Made by a program: the position numbers and the translations under genes
The notes under the pieces: generated by a model
What the model saw: the letters and a program-made list of their open reading frames with translations, nothing else
What the model was told of the DNA's origin: nothing
The model's database searches: none
Shown here: piece after piece, positions 1 to 11,780 of the stretch
Layout of the letters: each line of letters starts with the position of its first letter
How positions within the stretch are numbered: the stretch's first letter is position 1
Source: Rhexocercosporidium sp. MPI-PUGE-AT-0058
Lineage: Eukaryota > Ascomycota > Leotiomycetes > Helotiales
Assembly (NCBI GenBank): GCA_020746875.1
Contig: JAGTJL010000004.1
Span: 2,604,001 to 2,668,000 of the forward strand
Length of the DNA: 64,000 bases
Direction of reading: 5' to 3'

Positions 1-1856
1 CATCTCCTTCGCAGTAATGTCCTTGTTCCGTGAAAACGGACCATGCCGAGTCAATTCGGACAGTAACAGCACCTCTAATAATCGATTTTCTTGGAATGAA
101 TATTCAGATATCCTTTATATTGACCAGCCCGTACAAACAGGTAAGCAATGTCTTCCACTTTGCAGAGCGTTGGCATTGACCTGATTCAAGGCTTCAGCTA
201 CGATTTCGCTGAACCCGGTGTTCTTAATGCCGATGACGATCTGGTGTTGGACAGCAATTCAAGAGAGGCCCCAGCAGGACTCGCGTCTGGATCGCGACGA
301 GGATTCTTTTCAAGCCAGAATCCGCGCAACACCGTGAATAGCACACAAGCGGTGGCTCGCAGCACATGGTTCTTTCTCCAAGTGTGGATGCAGAAGTTCG
401 GCAAAAGGGAGTCTTCGAATAACAAGGTACGATCATAACAAGCAATCTTTTTAAAGAAGCGCTTTCTCACAACATCTAGATAAATTTCTGGACGTCTTCG
501 TATGGCGGCCATTTCGTCCCAAAGCTCATCCAATACACGTTGGCTCAAAACGAACGTCACAGTCAAGGTAAGCTGGACCAAGAGCAGTTTATCCCACTGA
601 CCATCGGAGTTCTGGGCATGACCAACGCATGTATCGATGGTCCCACCCAGCTTCCTTACTACCCCGAAATGGCGCTCAAGAACAATTACAGCGTTCCCCT
701 CACGGACCAAGCGGGTTATCTGAAAGCCATACATAACTTCAAGAAAAGCGACGGCTGCCTTGCAAAGATCCAAGCCTGCCGAAATGCTTCTATAGCTGCT
801 GGCCATAACCTAAGCGTCGCAAGCAATGTCGACGACGTTTGTCGTGATGCCAACCAATACTGCGGCAAGCATGTTGCCAGCGTCGCCACGGGTAGAAGCT
901 ATTTCGATATTGCGTACCCAGAAAATCTCCTTGCCAATCCCCTCTCTGAGACATATCTTGGGTACCTAAACCAGAAACACGTCCAAGAAGCCCTCGGTGT
1001 GCCTGTGAACTTTTCCGCCAACGCACCAGTGGTTGCCCAGGCGTTTTCCTTGACAGGCGATAACGTCAAAGGGGGGTCTCTCGAGGCTCTCGCAAGTATA
1101 ATGGACGCTGGAGTGCCCGTGACCATGGTATACGGAGATCGAGACTTTGCCTGCAATTGTAAGAAATAAGCAACGTGTAGACCTCACCACCAGTAATCGG
1201 ACACTAACTATTCTCGCACAGGGCTCGGCGGCGAAGCCGTCTCGCACGCCATCCCCTTTAGTCATTCTCACGTCTTCTCGTCCGCCGGCATTACCGATAT
1301 CTCACTCCCAGGTTACCCCGTGGGCGCACAAGTTCGGCAGGCAGGTAACCTATCTTTCATCAGAGTGTACTCCGCCAGCCACAACGTGGGGCTGCAGCAA
1401 CCCCAGCTGGCACAAACAATCTTCCAGCGCGCCATAACCGGGCTCGATATCGCTTCCGGAACCGTTCCAGCCTCCGGGTATAAAACCGAACACATGTACA
1501 AACATTGGGAGCACTCGGGCGAGTCCCCGCCCTTTCCGCTTGAGGGCGCGTGCTACACGTGGAATTTGGGACTCTGTAGTGACAGGCTACGGATGCTATA
1601 TCTAGAGGGAAAGGCATTGGTGCAGGACTATTTTGTTGTGGAGGATGATAAAGGGCGATGTGTGCCGAACCCGGTAAGGCCGTGTGCGAGGAGGGAGGGG
1701 TGGAGGGGAAAGGAGTTGAGTAAGACGGTAGTTGGTGTCACTGTTGAGAGACAGAGGATGGTTCTGGGTGATTTGAGGAGTATTGTGATGCTCTTGACAC
1801 TGTTTTCGGCTTGCGTAGGATGCGTTGCTTGCCTGCACACCTTTTTGTTCACCTGA
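1..1856 (+). CDS. Serine carboxypeptidase (peptidase family S10), 5' end cut by window
   Basis: C-terminal peptide processing enzyme of the secretory pathway or cell surface. Exons read as about 15-140, 191-426, 480-1158 and 1222-1856, with introns of 50, 53 and 63 nt that keep one frame. The first exon has the family blocks ENGPC and YIDQPVQTGFSY. Exon 3 opens with the nucleophile elbow SSYGGHFVP; the catalytic Ser is kept, though the usual GESYGG reads TSSYGG. The acid motif GDRDFACNWLGGE is rebuilt only across intron 3. The likely catalytic His is in YSASHNVG, where most members have a GHxVP-type sequence. After the S10 domain comes a basic stretch and a hydrophobic end of about 22 residues (1789-1853), which could be a membrane tail or GPI signal. 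The signal peptide and N-terminal third lie outside the window. Confidence 0.88.
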
Positions 1857-4800
1857 ATAATAAAATCAACATTCAGGTCTTGAGCTCATATTCATTCTAA
1901 GAATCGCATTTGTCATAGCTACTGCCTTTTTCTTCAAATTTGTTTGATTTCCATTCTACTCAGCTTTAATGCATCTTCTTGAAAGTGCTCGGTTCCTGAG
2001 GCAATGCCACAGCACTTGGAAATGAGGATTTTGCCGCAGGTCAACGGAGCATTATTTCACAGAAATCTCATGCGTCGTTTGGTTCGCTTTATTATTCCCT
2101 CGAATTTGCGGATTAGACAGAGACAAGTACAACAACACTCTCTGCAGGTATGGGGATGCTCACCTTAATCAAGAGCCTGCGTCTTTAAATATGTCCACAT
2201 TGCCCTCTCAAGGGTACACCTTAGTCGGTGATTGGAATATTAGAGACACGGTTGGCAGTGGGCTCTTTTGGCGGCTGCCTTACTTGTTTCCACGAGCCAT
2301 ATCCTGTCCTATAGATTACGTCGATAACTACGTCAGTTGCTGTGGAAAATTTCCTGACAACGTATCTTTGTACACGCATAGAAAAGAACTAATAAGAACG
2401 CTCATAGTTGCACTCCGAATATCTACGGCGATTCGGAGTGCCGCTACATACACCATAGCTGATCCTTCTTAGACTTCTACTCTTTCATTAGTTTCCCTAC
2501 AAATACCTCGAGCTCGACTAAAGTATTGATAATACTTTGAGTCTTTGAATCGATGCAGAAACTATTATAGCTGAGAAACATAATACTTCTATAATATTTG
2601 ATACTTGTGACTATTTTCGTGCCTGGAAATACGAAATGGGGCGAGGATAATGTGATAATGAAAATAGTCTAGGGTAGTCCAGCATGCTCACCCACCTACT
2701 GGAGTTTGTGCTCCGTTGAAAGTTAAAATAAGTGGAGTAATAATAGTTGTTAGGCTCACAGCAGAAGTAGGTACGTGTGTATTCGGATGAATTGCTTGAT
2801 TGCTTGATTTAATAGAGACAGGGCTACAAGTTAGAATAATAGCGATCTCGTTTCGGCAAGCCGATTTGTATCCTATCGTCACACTCCCTTAGCGCCAGGC
2901 GGACCATTTTGCCATTCTCTTAGGCACCTTTTTGCAATATGCTGCAAAAAATTTGAAATATATTATTAATATAGTTATACCAAACCTCTTGGTCTTGCGA
3001 TATAATTATGAAGGAGTAACTGACGAAAAATTTATTGATTAACCTACTCGAAAGGCAGAGATGCACTTTTACCAATTAATATTGTCTATTACTCACTACA
3101 CAAGACACGGCCCTTCATAAACCTAAGAACTTGGTCGAGGAAGACAGCGAATCTTTGAAGCGGAATTACTCTAGAAATAATGGTGTCAGTTATATCTTCT
3201 CGTTACCAGGAGGCGGGTCGTTATATATCTCATAAATTTCTCTTGTTAATATCTTTTCAATAAAGCATGTATGTAGAATAGCAAGACGTTATTGGTGTGA
3301 CCCTTAAAGTGCACGCTAGAGCCGGATATATGTATGTATATAAGCCTTTGTTTCACTTATAAATCTTTCGGTTTTTTATATATATCTTCTTCATTTTTTC
3401 TTTTTTTCCCCTTTGATTTAATTATACTTACTATTGTGGGAGGAAACGACTTCCAATACCACACAACAAGAGAGGTCGCATGGAGTGAGCCACCGGGAGA
3501 CTTTTCCGGCTTCAGCAAATAACAGATTTATCAAATCTAAAGATATCACCTATCTAAAGAGTAATGATTGGCTAAAAAGGGGCAGGAAAAAGGATTTATT
3601 AGATAGAATATGTGTGCCGTATTCTGTTGTTGTGAAACCGTCAAGTGTTGGTCTCTTATACGTTAGAAGAGCCAGCTCAGTTATGTGACAAAGAAACATC
3701 CGAGGTTCCTCCCTACTACGCTATTACGCCTAGTTAATCCATTTATTATATCTACCTATGATTCCGCTTTACTTTTAACTTAAATCATGAAAGGGTCAGC
3801 TTCTTAATGATAGGCCTTACCGCCTCCCCACCGCATCCATTGGTATGGCTTCCTAGTTGAATTTTTCTCCGCTTACGAGCAACCCAAACATCACCATCAC
3901 GGAGAAAAAGAGGAGTACGGAGAGGGGTTGTCAGACGGCTGCTTCGCCGAGTAAATTCACTTCTGGAAGGGTTTTGCTCGTCGATCTGGTCCGGAGTTTC
4001 GACCATGGACTTGCGTACCAGTATCGCAGAGAAATTAGTTTTGCTTTGTCAGCATGAAGCGTTCCCACGCATCGGCATTGCGCATAAAACGGTCAAACCC
4101 GCACCCGCTCCTGCATAACACTGTAAGATTTGGGAGGGTCGGCTAATTCTTCGGTGCGGACTAGGAATACGTTCTAGAATCAGCCACATAATCTTCTCCG
4201 TCCATTGACTGGTGAGTAGAGTTTTTTTTTTCGTCATGTGGTAGCTCAGAATATCCAAGCGTACAGGAAAACTAATTACTTTAACAGTTGACCTGCAGGT
4301 ATACGGAGATAGAGTGGTTATCTCTTAGTCCCTGGTTGCTACAAAGGCTCCCTGAGTTTCCTTGTTAACTTAAAGTAAAGCGCCCAGAATCCTTACTTAT
4401 TAAACCAATAATCAAATATGCCAATTAGCGTAAGAAAGTTAGTGCGTTCTAAGGGTATCACTTTGAGAGGGAAAGTCTTTGGCTCCTGTAAAAATACAGG
4501 ACTGAAAGATAGTTAGAGTATAGAAGGTACCTTCGCAGGGCAGCGGTTTTTAACATTACACCTCAACTTACAATTACCCCTTCACAGGCTGGTCCTCCAG
4601 TCAATTGTACCTTGACGTGGAACAGCTTTTCCAGCTGCCATGTCAATCTCGTGTAAATATCCACTCAAATACACAGCTTCTTGAGCCACATGTCAATGCC
4701 ACCAGATTGTCCCATCATACTCTCAACCTGGGTTGCACCGTATTACCTTCAAGCCAACCATTTATGCATGATTGATCGGGCCTACTAAACCTGTTTCCCC

Positions 4801-5230
4801 AGTTTCCCCGCAGTCCATCTTGATTTTCCCCTGTTCCTGTGTTTTGCCGCCTTGGCATAGCTTCAATGACATCCCCGCTACACCGAAAAAGGAGAAGCTG
4901 TATGGTGAACTTCTATAAATATCACAAACTTTGCCTTTCTAAGCGGTGGCGCTCCTCCTTCTGATATTCAGGTTATCAAGTGAACTTTATTCTTGTCAAG
5001 ACAGCCAATAGGACTGTATCTGATTCGGCTAGCATGAGTTCGGCTACAGTCTTGCGGTTACTTTGATAATTACATGGAAGTATAAGGAGAGCACCCCTTA
5101 AGGACCTCTTCCCTCCTTGTTCGTTCTATTCGATTACAGAGTATTCGACCAAAGCCCGATCTTTTGTGGTGACACTTCTCTATATACTTGATAGAAGCAT
5201 ATAAGGATACAATCCTTCAAGGCATTTGCG
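1857..5230. other. Gene-poor AT-rich stretch
   Basis: I recognise no gene here on either strand. Open stretches are short and of low complexity. Composition swings from AT-rich blocks (around 2520-3060 and 3330-3440) to ordinary sequence near 4560-4900. It looks like old, mutated repeat DNA, but no element could be named. Confidence 0.5.
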
Positions 5231-5694
5231 ATGCAACTCACCACTATCCTCCCAACTGCACTTTTTGCCCTTCAGGTATATGCTGCGGTAAATGGCCGCT
5301 GTAGTGGAAGCGCAAATGCTCGCGGGTATGTATAAATCACTCCCAAATCCTACCTCATCTTCGTCTCAATATACGTATCCCTGAACTCAAACTGACGAGC
5401 TTGATCATGAAGCATCTGCCTCACGACTTCCACCTGCACAAGCAACGGAGGCACGTATATAAGTGGTGCATGCCCTAACGACCCATCGAACGTCAGGTGC
5501 TGCTTTGTAAGCGGCTGCCTTGATTCCTCTAGCTTTTGTACTTGGACCGGTGAGTAATTTTGGCCGAGATGAAATCCGGAACTGACAAACGTACAGGAAC
5601 AAACAATCAATGCACTGGTATTCCGCAGGCTGTCTTTGTGAGAGGTCAATGTCCAGGACCAACTAATTACCAGTGCTGTAACTATGGTGCTTGA
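5231..5694 (+). CDS. Small secreted cysteine-rich protein, 109 aa, three exons
   Basis: Exons 5231-5325, 5413-5549 and 5597-5694 join in frame across introns of 87 nt (GTATGT..AAG) and 47 nt (GTGAGT..CAG). The product begins with a short hydrophobic signal-like segment (MQLTTILPTALFALQVYAAV). The remaining ~90 residues hold 12 cysteines arranged as two related modules: C-x5-C, then a G-x-CP-N/G-P core ending in CC (GACPNDPSNVRCC and GQCPGPTNYQCC). This spacing resembles the cysteine-rich modules I know from the N-terminal part of some fungal secreted lysozyme/NlpC-P60-like proteins, but no catalytic domain follows. The role is unknown; a cell-wall-binding protein or effector-like protein is possible. 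Every single-exon reading is too short to stand alone, so the gene is visible only when spliced. Confidence 0.72.
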
Positions 5695-6557
5695 GATGGG
5701 ATAAAATTAGGTGGATGAGTAGGAGATGCAATTAGGAATGCACATGGAGATAAACCTCGGGTCTGTAGCAGTTCTTTTCAGACAAATTAAATAGCATTCT
5801 ATTGTGCTGGACAAAAATTACAGTTCACAGTACACTTATTTCATTGACTGATGACTGGTAATTGCTGACTGTTCAAAACGTAATTATCACTTGAATAGCA
5901 TTACTGAGCCTCCGCGTCATAATGCTTTAATGACAGTCCATCTCGCAGCATTAGCGACACGTATGTTCGATCTCTCCAAAGAATATAGGCTCCAAATGTA
6001 AATGGCGAGTGGGGGATTTTCTGGCCCAATAAAATAATCCCTGATTGATATGGCTTATTACACTACTCGGCGAATTTGCTCCTAGCTAAATCTACTTCTC
6101 ATTTACACCATCAATGAAAACTATAAACGAGGCCCGTGTTAACTTTAGTCGTATCTCGTGTGAGCCTCTGAATTTGAATATTAAAGATCAAGAATATATC
6201 AACCCCTCCCTTCCTGCTTTTTATTTAACATAGTCAACACTTTTGGCTATAACTTACAATATCCTGATCAACTCCAGAGATTCAAATACTAGATTTACTT
6301 AGAATAAATAAGAATAAGTTACTTTCTCCTTTCAGATATATATGTAAACGGATTCACAAGGCTCGGAATTGTTGAATAAGGTATAAGTAGCATGAAAAGG
6401 CTCGAATTCGCTAAGTTTTCGTCAGAGAGAAGGTGGAACTAAATATACATCTAATAGTTATACAGTGACCTAAAGGAGGAAAGTGAAACAACTGAATCCT
6501 CTTTAAACAGAACTCACGTGAATGTTTCGCTATGCATCTACAAAATAATAACGATGT
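5695..6557. other. Intergenic, no gene seen
   Basis: AT-rich sequence without a convincing open frame. It separates the small cysteine-rich gene from the first CTCAGG repeat. Nothing regulatory could be identified. Confidence 0.5.
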
Positions 6558-6680
6558 ATCATGGATCAATTTTCCTATTCTTGTGTTTCGCATACGGTTA
6601 ATAAGCCTGCCGCTCTTGCTCAGGCGCTAATCACCTTCGGCTCACCCTCGTCTCAGTCGACTCGCCTGAGTAACCTGAGC
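6558..6680 (+). repeat. CTCAGG-rich dispersed repeat, copy A
   Basis: About 113 nt here (6558-6670) align almost end to end with 11006-11117 (copy C), starting ATCATGGAT and ending GACTCGCCTGAG. I count about a dozen differences, most of them transitions. The core is crowded with CTCAGG/CCTGAG hexamers. A shortened inverted relative lies at 22540-22600. Confidence 0.75.
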
Positions 6681-6775
6681 ATAATCTTATAATAAAGGCT
6701 TTAATATTAAGTCAGGAATTGTTAACGGGAAATAGATGGGGAAAAAAAGATCTTTAGCTAAGAATAAAGAAAATT

Positions 6776-7195
6776 CTACTCGTGCTTTAGAACTTGCACA
6801 AGCCAAACGGTAAAAAACCCGCCAGCGCCGAACTTGTAGAAGACTTTATAACGGCCACCATCATATCGAATCTCCAAGGTGGACCGAGTGGAACCCTCCG
6901 CGTTCATATCTCTCCAGATCTTCGGTATCACCAACGCCTGCCAGAAGGAAACTCGGGGAGCAGGACAATTCCTCATCGTCTCGTGAGGGGGACCATCATG
7001 GTGCTGCGATAGTAGAGAGTATATTTGGAGGGTATCTAGGTCTACCACTGTCTGTTTTGCGAGCTCTTGGAACAAGAATTGAAGAGGGGCTTTGCGGGTA
7101 CCATTCCTAGGTCCTGTGGTCTGGTTCGGCCTTACTTTTAGAGGGGTAATGGAAGAGAGTATCCTTGCGAGTGCTAGGCTCTTTGCCTTCCACAT
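6776..7195 (-). pseudogene. Protein kinase N-lobe fragment (SRPK-like)
   Basis: The last ~25 codons on the minus strand read GGRYKVFYKFGAGGFFTVWL. This is a kinase glycine loop in the setting typical of SRPK-type serine/arginine protein kinases (…GRY.v..KLG.G.fsTVWL). The reading then stops; no VAIK lysine, HRD or DFG region follows. The N-terminal ~110 residues are not recognisable. It is a truncated relic between two CTCAGG repeats. Assignment to the SRPK group rests on this one motif. Confidence 0.45.
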
Positions 7196-7244
7196 AATTC
7201 AGACTCAACATTTTTTTTGGGGCTGGTGATGTTTTAATGTCTAG

Positions 7245-7340
7245 AAGTGAGCCGCTTCAACCTGAGCCGGGGTGAGCATTCCTGAGCATTCGTAAGCGTG
7301 GCATAAGCATCGCCTGAGCTCAGCCTGAGCATCCATTGAA
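7245..7340 (-). repeat. CTCAGG-rich dispersed repeat, copy B
   Basis: Dense in CCTGAGC/TGAGC units. Its reverse complement runs GGATGCTCAGGCTGAGCTCAGGC and later GCTCAGGTTGAAGC, matching the layout at 21736-21800 (copy D) with small changes. Confidence 0.6.
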
Positions 7341-8398
7341 AGGTCTATTTTTTCCTCGTCTTGTCTTGCGGGGTCTCCCGGAACCATTAGCGGACATTCG
7401 CTACAGGTACGTGATGCCAAGTATCCCATGGAATGGCAACTCGCTTGCACATTTTAGCGCCATAATTTGAGGTAGCTGCATCGAATGCAGTCCGACTATG
7501 AAAGAATTCTAAGAAGATCAAACAAATTGAGAGTTTGAAATAATACTTGTAGCTTTCTAGAACACTTTTTAGAGGTTGTGATAGCTGAGTTGTGTTGTTG
7601 CGAAAACGAGGTCTCCTTTCAAATGGCGCTAAAATGTGTTTATGCCAGTTCATGGGATAGTTCGTGTGTGTTGAAGTCTGCCTGGTTGCCTGAGGCTTCC
7701 CAGAACCTGTTTTAAGCGCGTCTCACTTGTAGACCCCATATGTGGCTGGATGTCCTCGTTCTTTGTTTTGTACAGTTGACAATATACTTGATTTGCCTTA
7801 ATTAAGTCCTGTGTACGACTCTGGTTTGGGACGATCGTTGAGCTGGAGACGTGACTTCCAACAGTGTGATTATTTTACCCCGCGAATACCCCGCATTTGC
7901 CAACGAAGAACGCAGCTCGTGGGGACACTCTGCCTTGTGACGGTGCACTCACCGGCCATATTTTTGCCACAGATAGAGAATTGGTATTACGAAGATCCTT
8001 CATGCAACTGGAATCATAACGCGTTAAGATCACGATAGTGCGAAAGCCCATATGAGGTAAATCAATTATCAGGGGATTTCAATAACAATTGACGCAAAAA
8101 GCAGACCCTCTAATGAAAACTAAATACAGTAGACCTGAGCTTACTCAGCAGCCAACACGTACCACCGTGCTACTGGAGCAGTTCTGCCAGCCTCACTCTT
8201 GATTTCGTTCTGTATTTTAATCAGGCACAAAATATTCTACCGTCTCTCAGTGCATCATCTGCGTGCTAACTTGCATGCGTGCCACGCACATTCAACATTT
8301 CTCGTGTATAAAGCAACCCGGAAAGTAGTTCATGCCAAACGCTTTTGCAACCCCCTTCTCAGCCTTGCCTCAATTCAACACCTGACGCAAGAATCAAG
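7341..8398. other. Intergenic, no gene seen
   Basis: No recognisable gene. The last few hundred bases would have been the 5' flank of the NACHT pseudogene that starts at 8399. Confidence 0.45.
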
Positions 8399-11005
8399 AT
8401 GATGAACACATTAGCAGCCCTCAGCGTCGCTGCCGCCGTGATCCAATTCGTCGACTTTGGCCTTGCGTTAACGTCAGAGGGCGTTGAACTCTACGAAAGT
8501 GGCTCCCTGGCAGAGAATGATGAGCTTGAGCTTGTCACTAGAGACCTCACCCGCCTTGCCAAAGATATAGTCGCTGCCCCCACACATACGCTCAATTACT
8601 CAGAGGATGAGGCATCTTTGAAAAAACTTGCCACCGAATGTCAAGGAATTGGAGAGAGCCTCTAACTCAATTGGAAAATCTTCGAGTTCACCGGTCTGGA
8701 AACCATATCAAGGATGGGCTGGAAAGCTTCCGGAAATCCTTGCGCAGTGCAAGAAAGAAGGGTAAGATTCGAAGTATCGAGAGCCGTCTCAAGAGAGTGC
8801 AAGACCAGGTCAAGATGAATATTTTGAATATTCTTAGGTATGCCATTCATCGTATCAATGTGTTCTAAGTAACTGCTGGCTGTGCGTAGCAATAGATCTT
8901 CGAGAAGCTTTCGCCAATATAAGAACGTATTGTTTAGAATTGGTCATGGAGGGAGAGCAGCTTAATAAGTCACAACGAATCCTAAGCAGCCTCAAATACA
9001 CAACCTTACGTGAATCGGCGATTAAGGAAGCGTACGGGACAACGTTCGAGTAGCTATTCAGCGAACCGGTTTTTAGGAAGGAGGAACGACCAAGCTTCTC
9101 ACAATGGCTCCGACAAGGTGATGGAATATACTGGATGTCAGGAAAGGTAGGATCTGGAAAATCTACCCTTATGAAGTTGTTATGTGATGACAGACGTACC
9201 AAAGGAGCTCTCGTGGGGTGGGCCGAGGACAAGAAACTCGTTATAGCAAGCTTTTTCTTCTGGAATCCGGGAAGCATGATGGAGAAATCCCATCAAGGAC
9301 TTCTACAGTCCATTTTGTATCAAATATTGAAGCAGTGTCCGGAGTTCATCCCCACTATCTGCTCATTACGCTGGTATTTCAACTCTACAGACCACGAACT
9401 TGATGGCGATTGGAACCGCAAAGAGCTAAACGAGTGCTTTCATCGACTAAAGGACCAGTTACTATCCACAAAGTTCTGTTTTATCATAGACGACCTTGAT
9501 GAATACGACGAGGGTGAGAGGGAGATAATTCAAACTCTCCAGAATCTAGCTCTCTCTACAAGCATAAAGATTTGCGCTTCAAGCAGATCTTGGAATGCAT
9601 TTGAGAAGGCGTTTGAGAGTAATATTGACCAGAAACTTCGCCTTCAGGATTTGACAAAGAACGACATCAGGCTCTACGCCACAGGAAAATTGGAAGAAGA
9701 TGCGAGCTTTTCGATAAAGAAGTCAATGGATTCTCGATACAATCAGCTTATTGAAGATATTGTGGAAAGATCGAGTGGCGTCTTCCTTTGGGTTTATCCC
9801 GTGGTCCGTTCTTTGTTAAGGGGATTGACTGACGAGAACGACTTTGCATTCATGCGCAAAGCTCGATCATTTTCCATCTGACCTGAGAGACTACTTCAGG
9901 CAAATGCTGAATAGTAATGACGATGTTTATCGAAAGCACGCTGCAAGGATCTTTCTGGTTATGTTAAATAGAAACTTTTCCAGGAATTTCGCCTTGACTG
10001 CGCTGTCGTTTCACTACTTAGAAAAAGCACAAGACAACCCAAACTATGCACTTAATCGGAAAATGAAGAGAATTTCAAATGAAGACGGTTTCAAGCTTTC
10101 GGAAGAGCTAAAGCTGTATCTGAATGCCTGTTGCAAGGATCTAGTGGAAGTCAAGCGTAGTTTGGATAATAAAGGTGAGTGCAATCTTTTCTATCTATAT
10201 TAATTCTCGATACCAAAACCCTTGAGCAAGGAGCTCGAATTTCAATTATTGTAATTTTGCGTCGAATATCTTTTACACAGTTGATTGTTTAAATTGTCGC
10301 TGCAAGTGTTATAATAGTTGCGTTTTGGTGGTAATACGGCAGCAACTAATAGCAGCAGGGTTTGCTTTTATGGAGTATTGCGTGGAATTCCTGCACCGAA
10401 CCGTTAAGGATTTCTTCTTAGAAGAAGATATGCTCCCTATTCTAAAAGCTAATTCTGGAGCTGGATTCGATCCTAAAGTTGCACTTTGCAACATGTTACT
10501 CGCCTAATTCAAAGGTCTTCCGGATTCCGCATTTTTCTTCCCAAAAACAGCTGATATTACTGGTTAGGTTGGGAATTTGTCAAACGAGGTGATTACTTTG
10601 GCCCGGGACGCCGAAATTCAGAATAAACGCCCAGAATTCGCGCTCTTGAACGAACTGGAATTTACACTATTGGCTCGAAGCCAGTTGCCCAAGGGTCAGT
10701 TTCCTGACGATGATAAAAAAGCACCGCCTAGAACCCCCCACAGCGACGACTTTCTTGCAACCGTGGCAAGAACTGGACTATGTCTCTATCTTGCCAAAAA
10801 GCTTGACAGTGAGCCGCAGCACCTATGTCGTCTTAACGAAACCCCGTCATTGCTAGCTGTAGCTGTCCATCAAGACTCCCCAGTCGATCCCAATATGGCA
10901 AGAGTGCTTTTAACTCGTGGAGCCAACCCAAATGCTAGCACTCCGTTCACCTCCCGACATCCCTACAAAACAAGTGCAAAGATCATTTGGAGTGAATATT
11001 TGGGT
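8399..11005 (+). pseudogene. NACHT/ankyrin STAND (NLR-like) gene, broken
   Basis: Fungal STAND protein of the incompatibility/immune-type class. Order seen: an N-terminal helical domain beginning MMNTLAALSVAAAVIQFVDFG (from 8399), then NACHT with Walker A GKVGSGKST (about 9147-9173) and Walker B FCFIIDDLDEYD (about 9475-9510). Next come the helical block with PSDLRDYFRQML (9874-9909) and EFLHRTVKDFF (10387-10419), and finally the start of an ankyrin repeat (ARVLLTRGANPNAS, about 10900-10940). Breaks: a frame change near 8665, an in-frame TAG at 9051-9053 where relatives have Trp (GTTFE-stop-LFSEP), and a frame change near 9860. The gene is cut off in the ankyrin repeats exactly where CTCAGG repeat C starts. 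It is very unlikely to give a full protein. Confidence 0.8.
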
Positions 11006-11160
11006 ATCATGGATTAATTTTCCCATTCTTGTGTCCTGTATGGGGTTAGTAAGCTTGCTGCTCTTGCTCAGGCGCTAATCACCCTCGGCTCACCCTCGGC
11101 TCAGTCGACTCGCCTGAGGCACCCCTGAGCACCCTGATGAGCTCACCTGAGCAAGATTTA
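11006..11160 (+). repeat. CTCAGG-rich dispersed repeat, copy C
   Basis: Direct repeat of copy A. The block GTTAGTAAGCTTGCTGC (from about 11045) also appears inverted and identical near 22575-22595. It abuts the truncated ankyrin end of the NACHT pseudogene, so it probably marks an insertion or a deletion breakpoint. Confidence 0.75.
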
Positions 11161-11780
11161 CCACATCGTCATGTCGCTCTTTCCCGCAAGAATACCCAAC
11201 AAACACTCACCTCTACCATGGAACACATACACCAAATGAGTAAAGGGCGTGGAATGGCTTGCATCGAGATCGAACATGCAGAGATGTTCGCTCGAGCTTT
11301 CCCAGGCAGACGACCTGGGAGGACGCATGGAAAACCTGGGGATCATGAGCGACTAGAATGTCCCGGCGAACCTGGAGTTAACCTGGACATAGACTGTGGA
11401 TGGGATACAAAGCATGGATGACAACAACGATGAACCAGACTTTTCGAGATACTACCTTCACAATCTACCGGGAGACCCGACCTCTTACGAATCTGGTTTA
11501 TATAGATGGGATGTCAGCGGGGAAGACCACGATGGGAACTCTCGATACACAAGATTATATTCTGCGTAATATGACGGACGGCGATGATGGCCAAAGACCT
11601 CTGTGATCTTGAAGCGAAATGGGAAATTGAGGGGTTTGTGAGAATGGAGATGGGGTTTGAAATCATTTTCTGCGAGTTCAGTGATGGGTTGGTTCTCGAA
11701 AGTGCCCATGAGAGACCAAGTAGCAAGAACCAAAGCTTCGAGAGGATGCCCCAGCTCGAGGTGCTAAGGGAGGGTCGATG
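11161..11780. other. Unassigned relic sequence between repeat C and a phosphatase fragment
   Basis: A plus-strand stretch from about 11415 reads open for ~50 codons, rich in Asp, Tyr and Arg, then meets two close stops. It looks like an eroded gene piece, but I do not recognise the family. Confidence 0.3.

Larger units (their letters stand above)
6558..7340. mobile_element. Candidate short non-autonomous element carrying a kinase fragment
   Basis: Repeat A (6558-6680) and repeat B (7245-7340) bracket a ~0.6 kb interior. The pair recurs in reverse order at 21700-22600: there the B-like end comes first and the A-like end last. That is what two copies of one element in opposite orientation would give. 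No transposase frame is visible inside. Terminal inverted repeats and target-site duplications could not be fixed by eye, so the element class is unknown. Confidence 0.4.

Noticed and set aside
198..806. 202-codon minus-strand open frame
   Set aside because: Antisense to well-supported carboxypeptidase exons 2 and 3.
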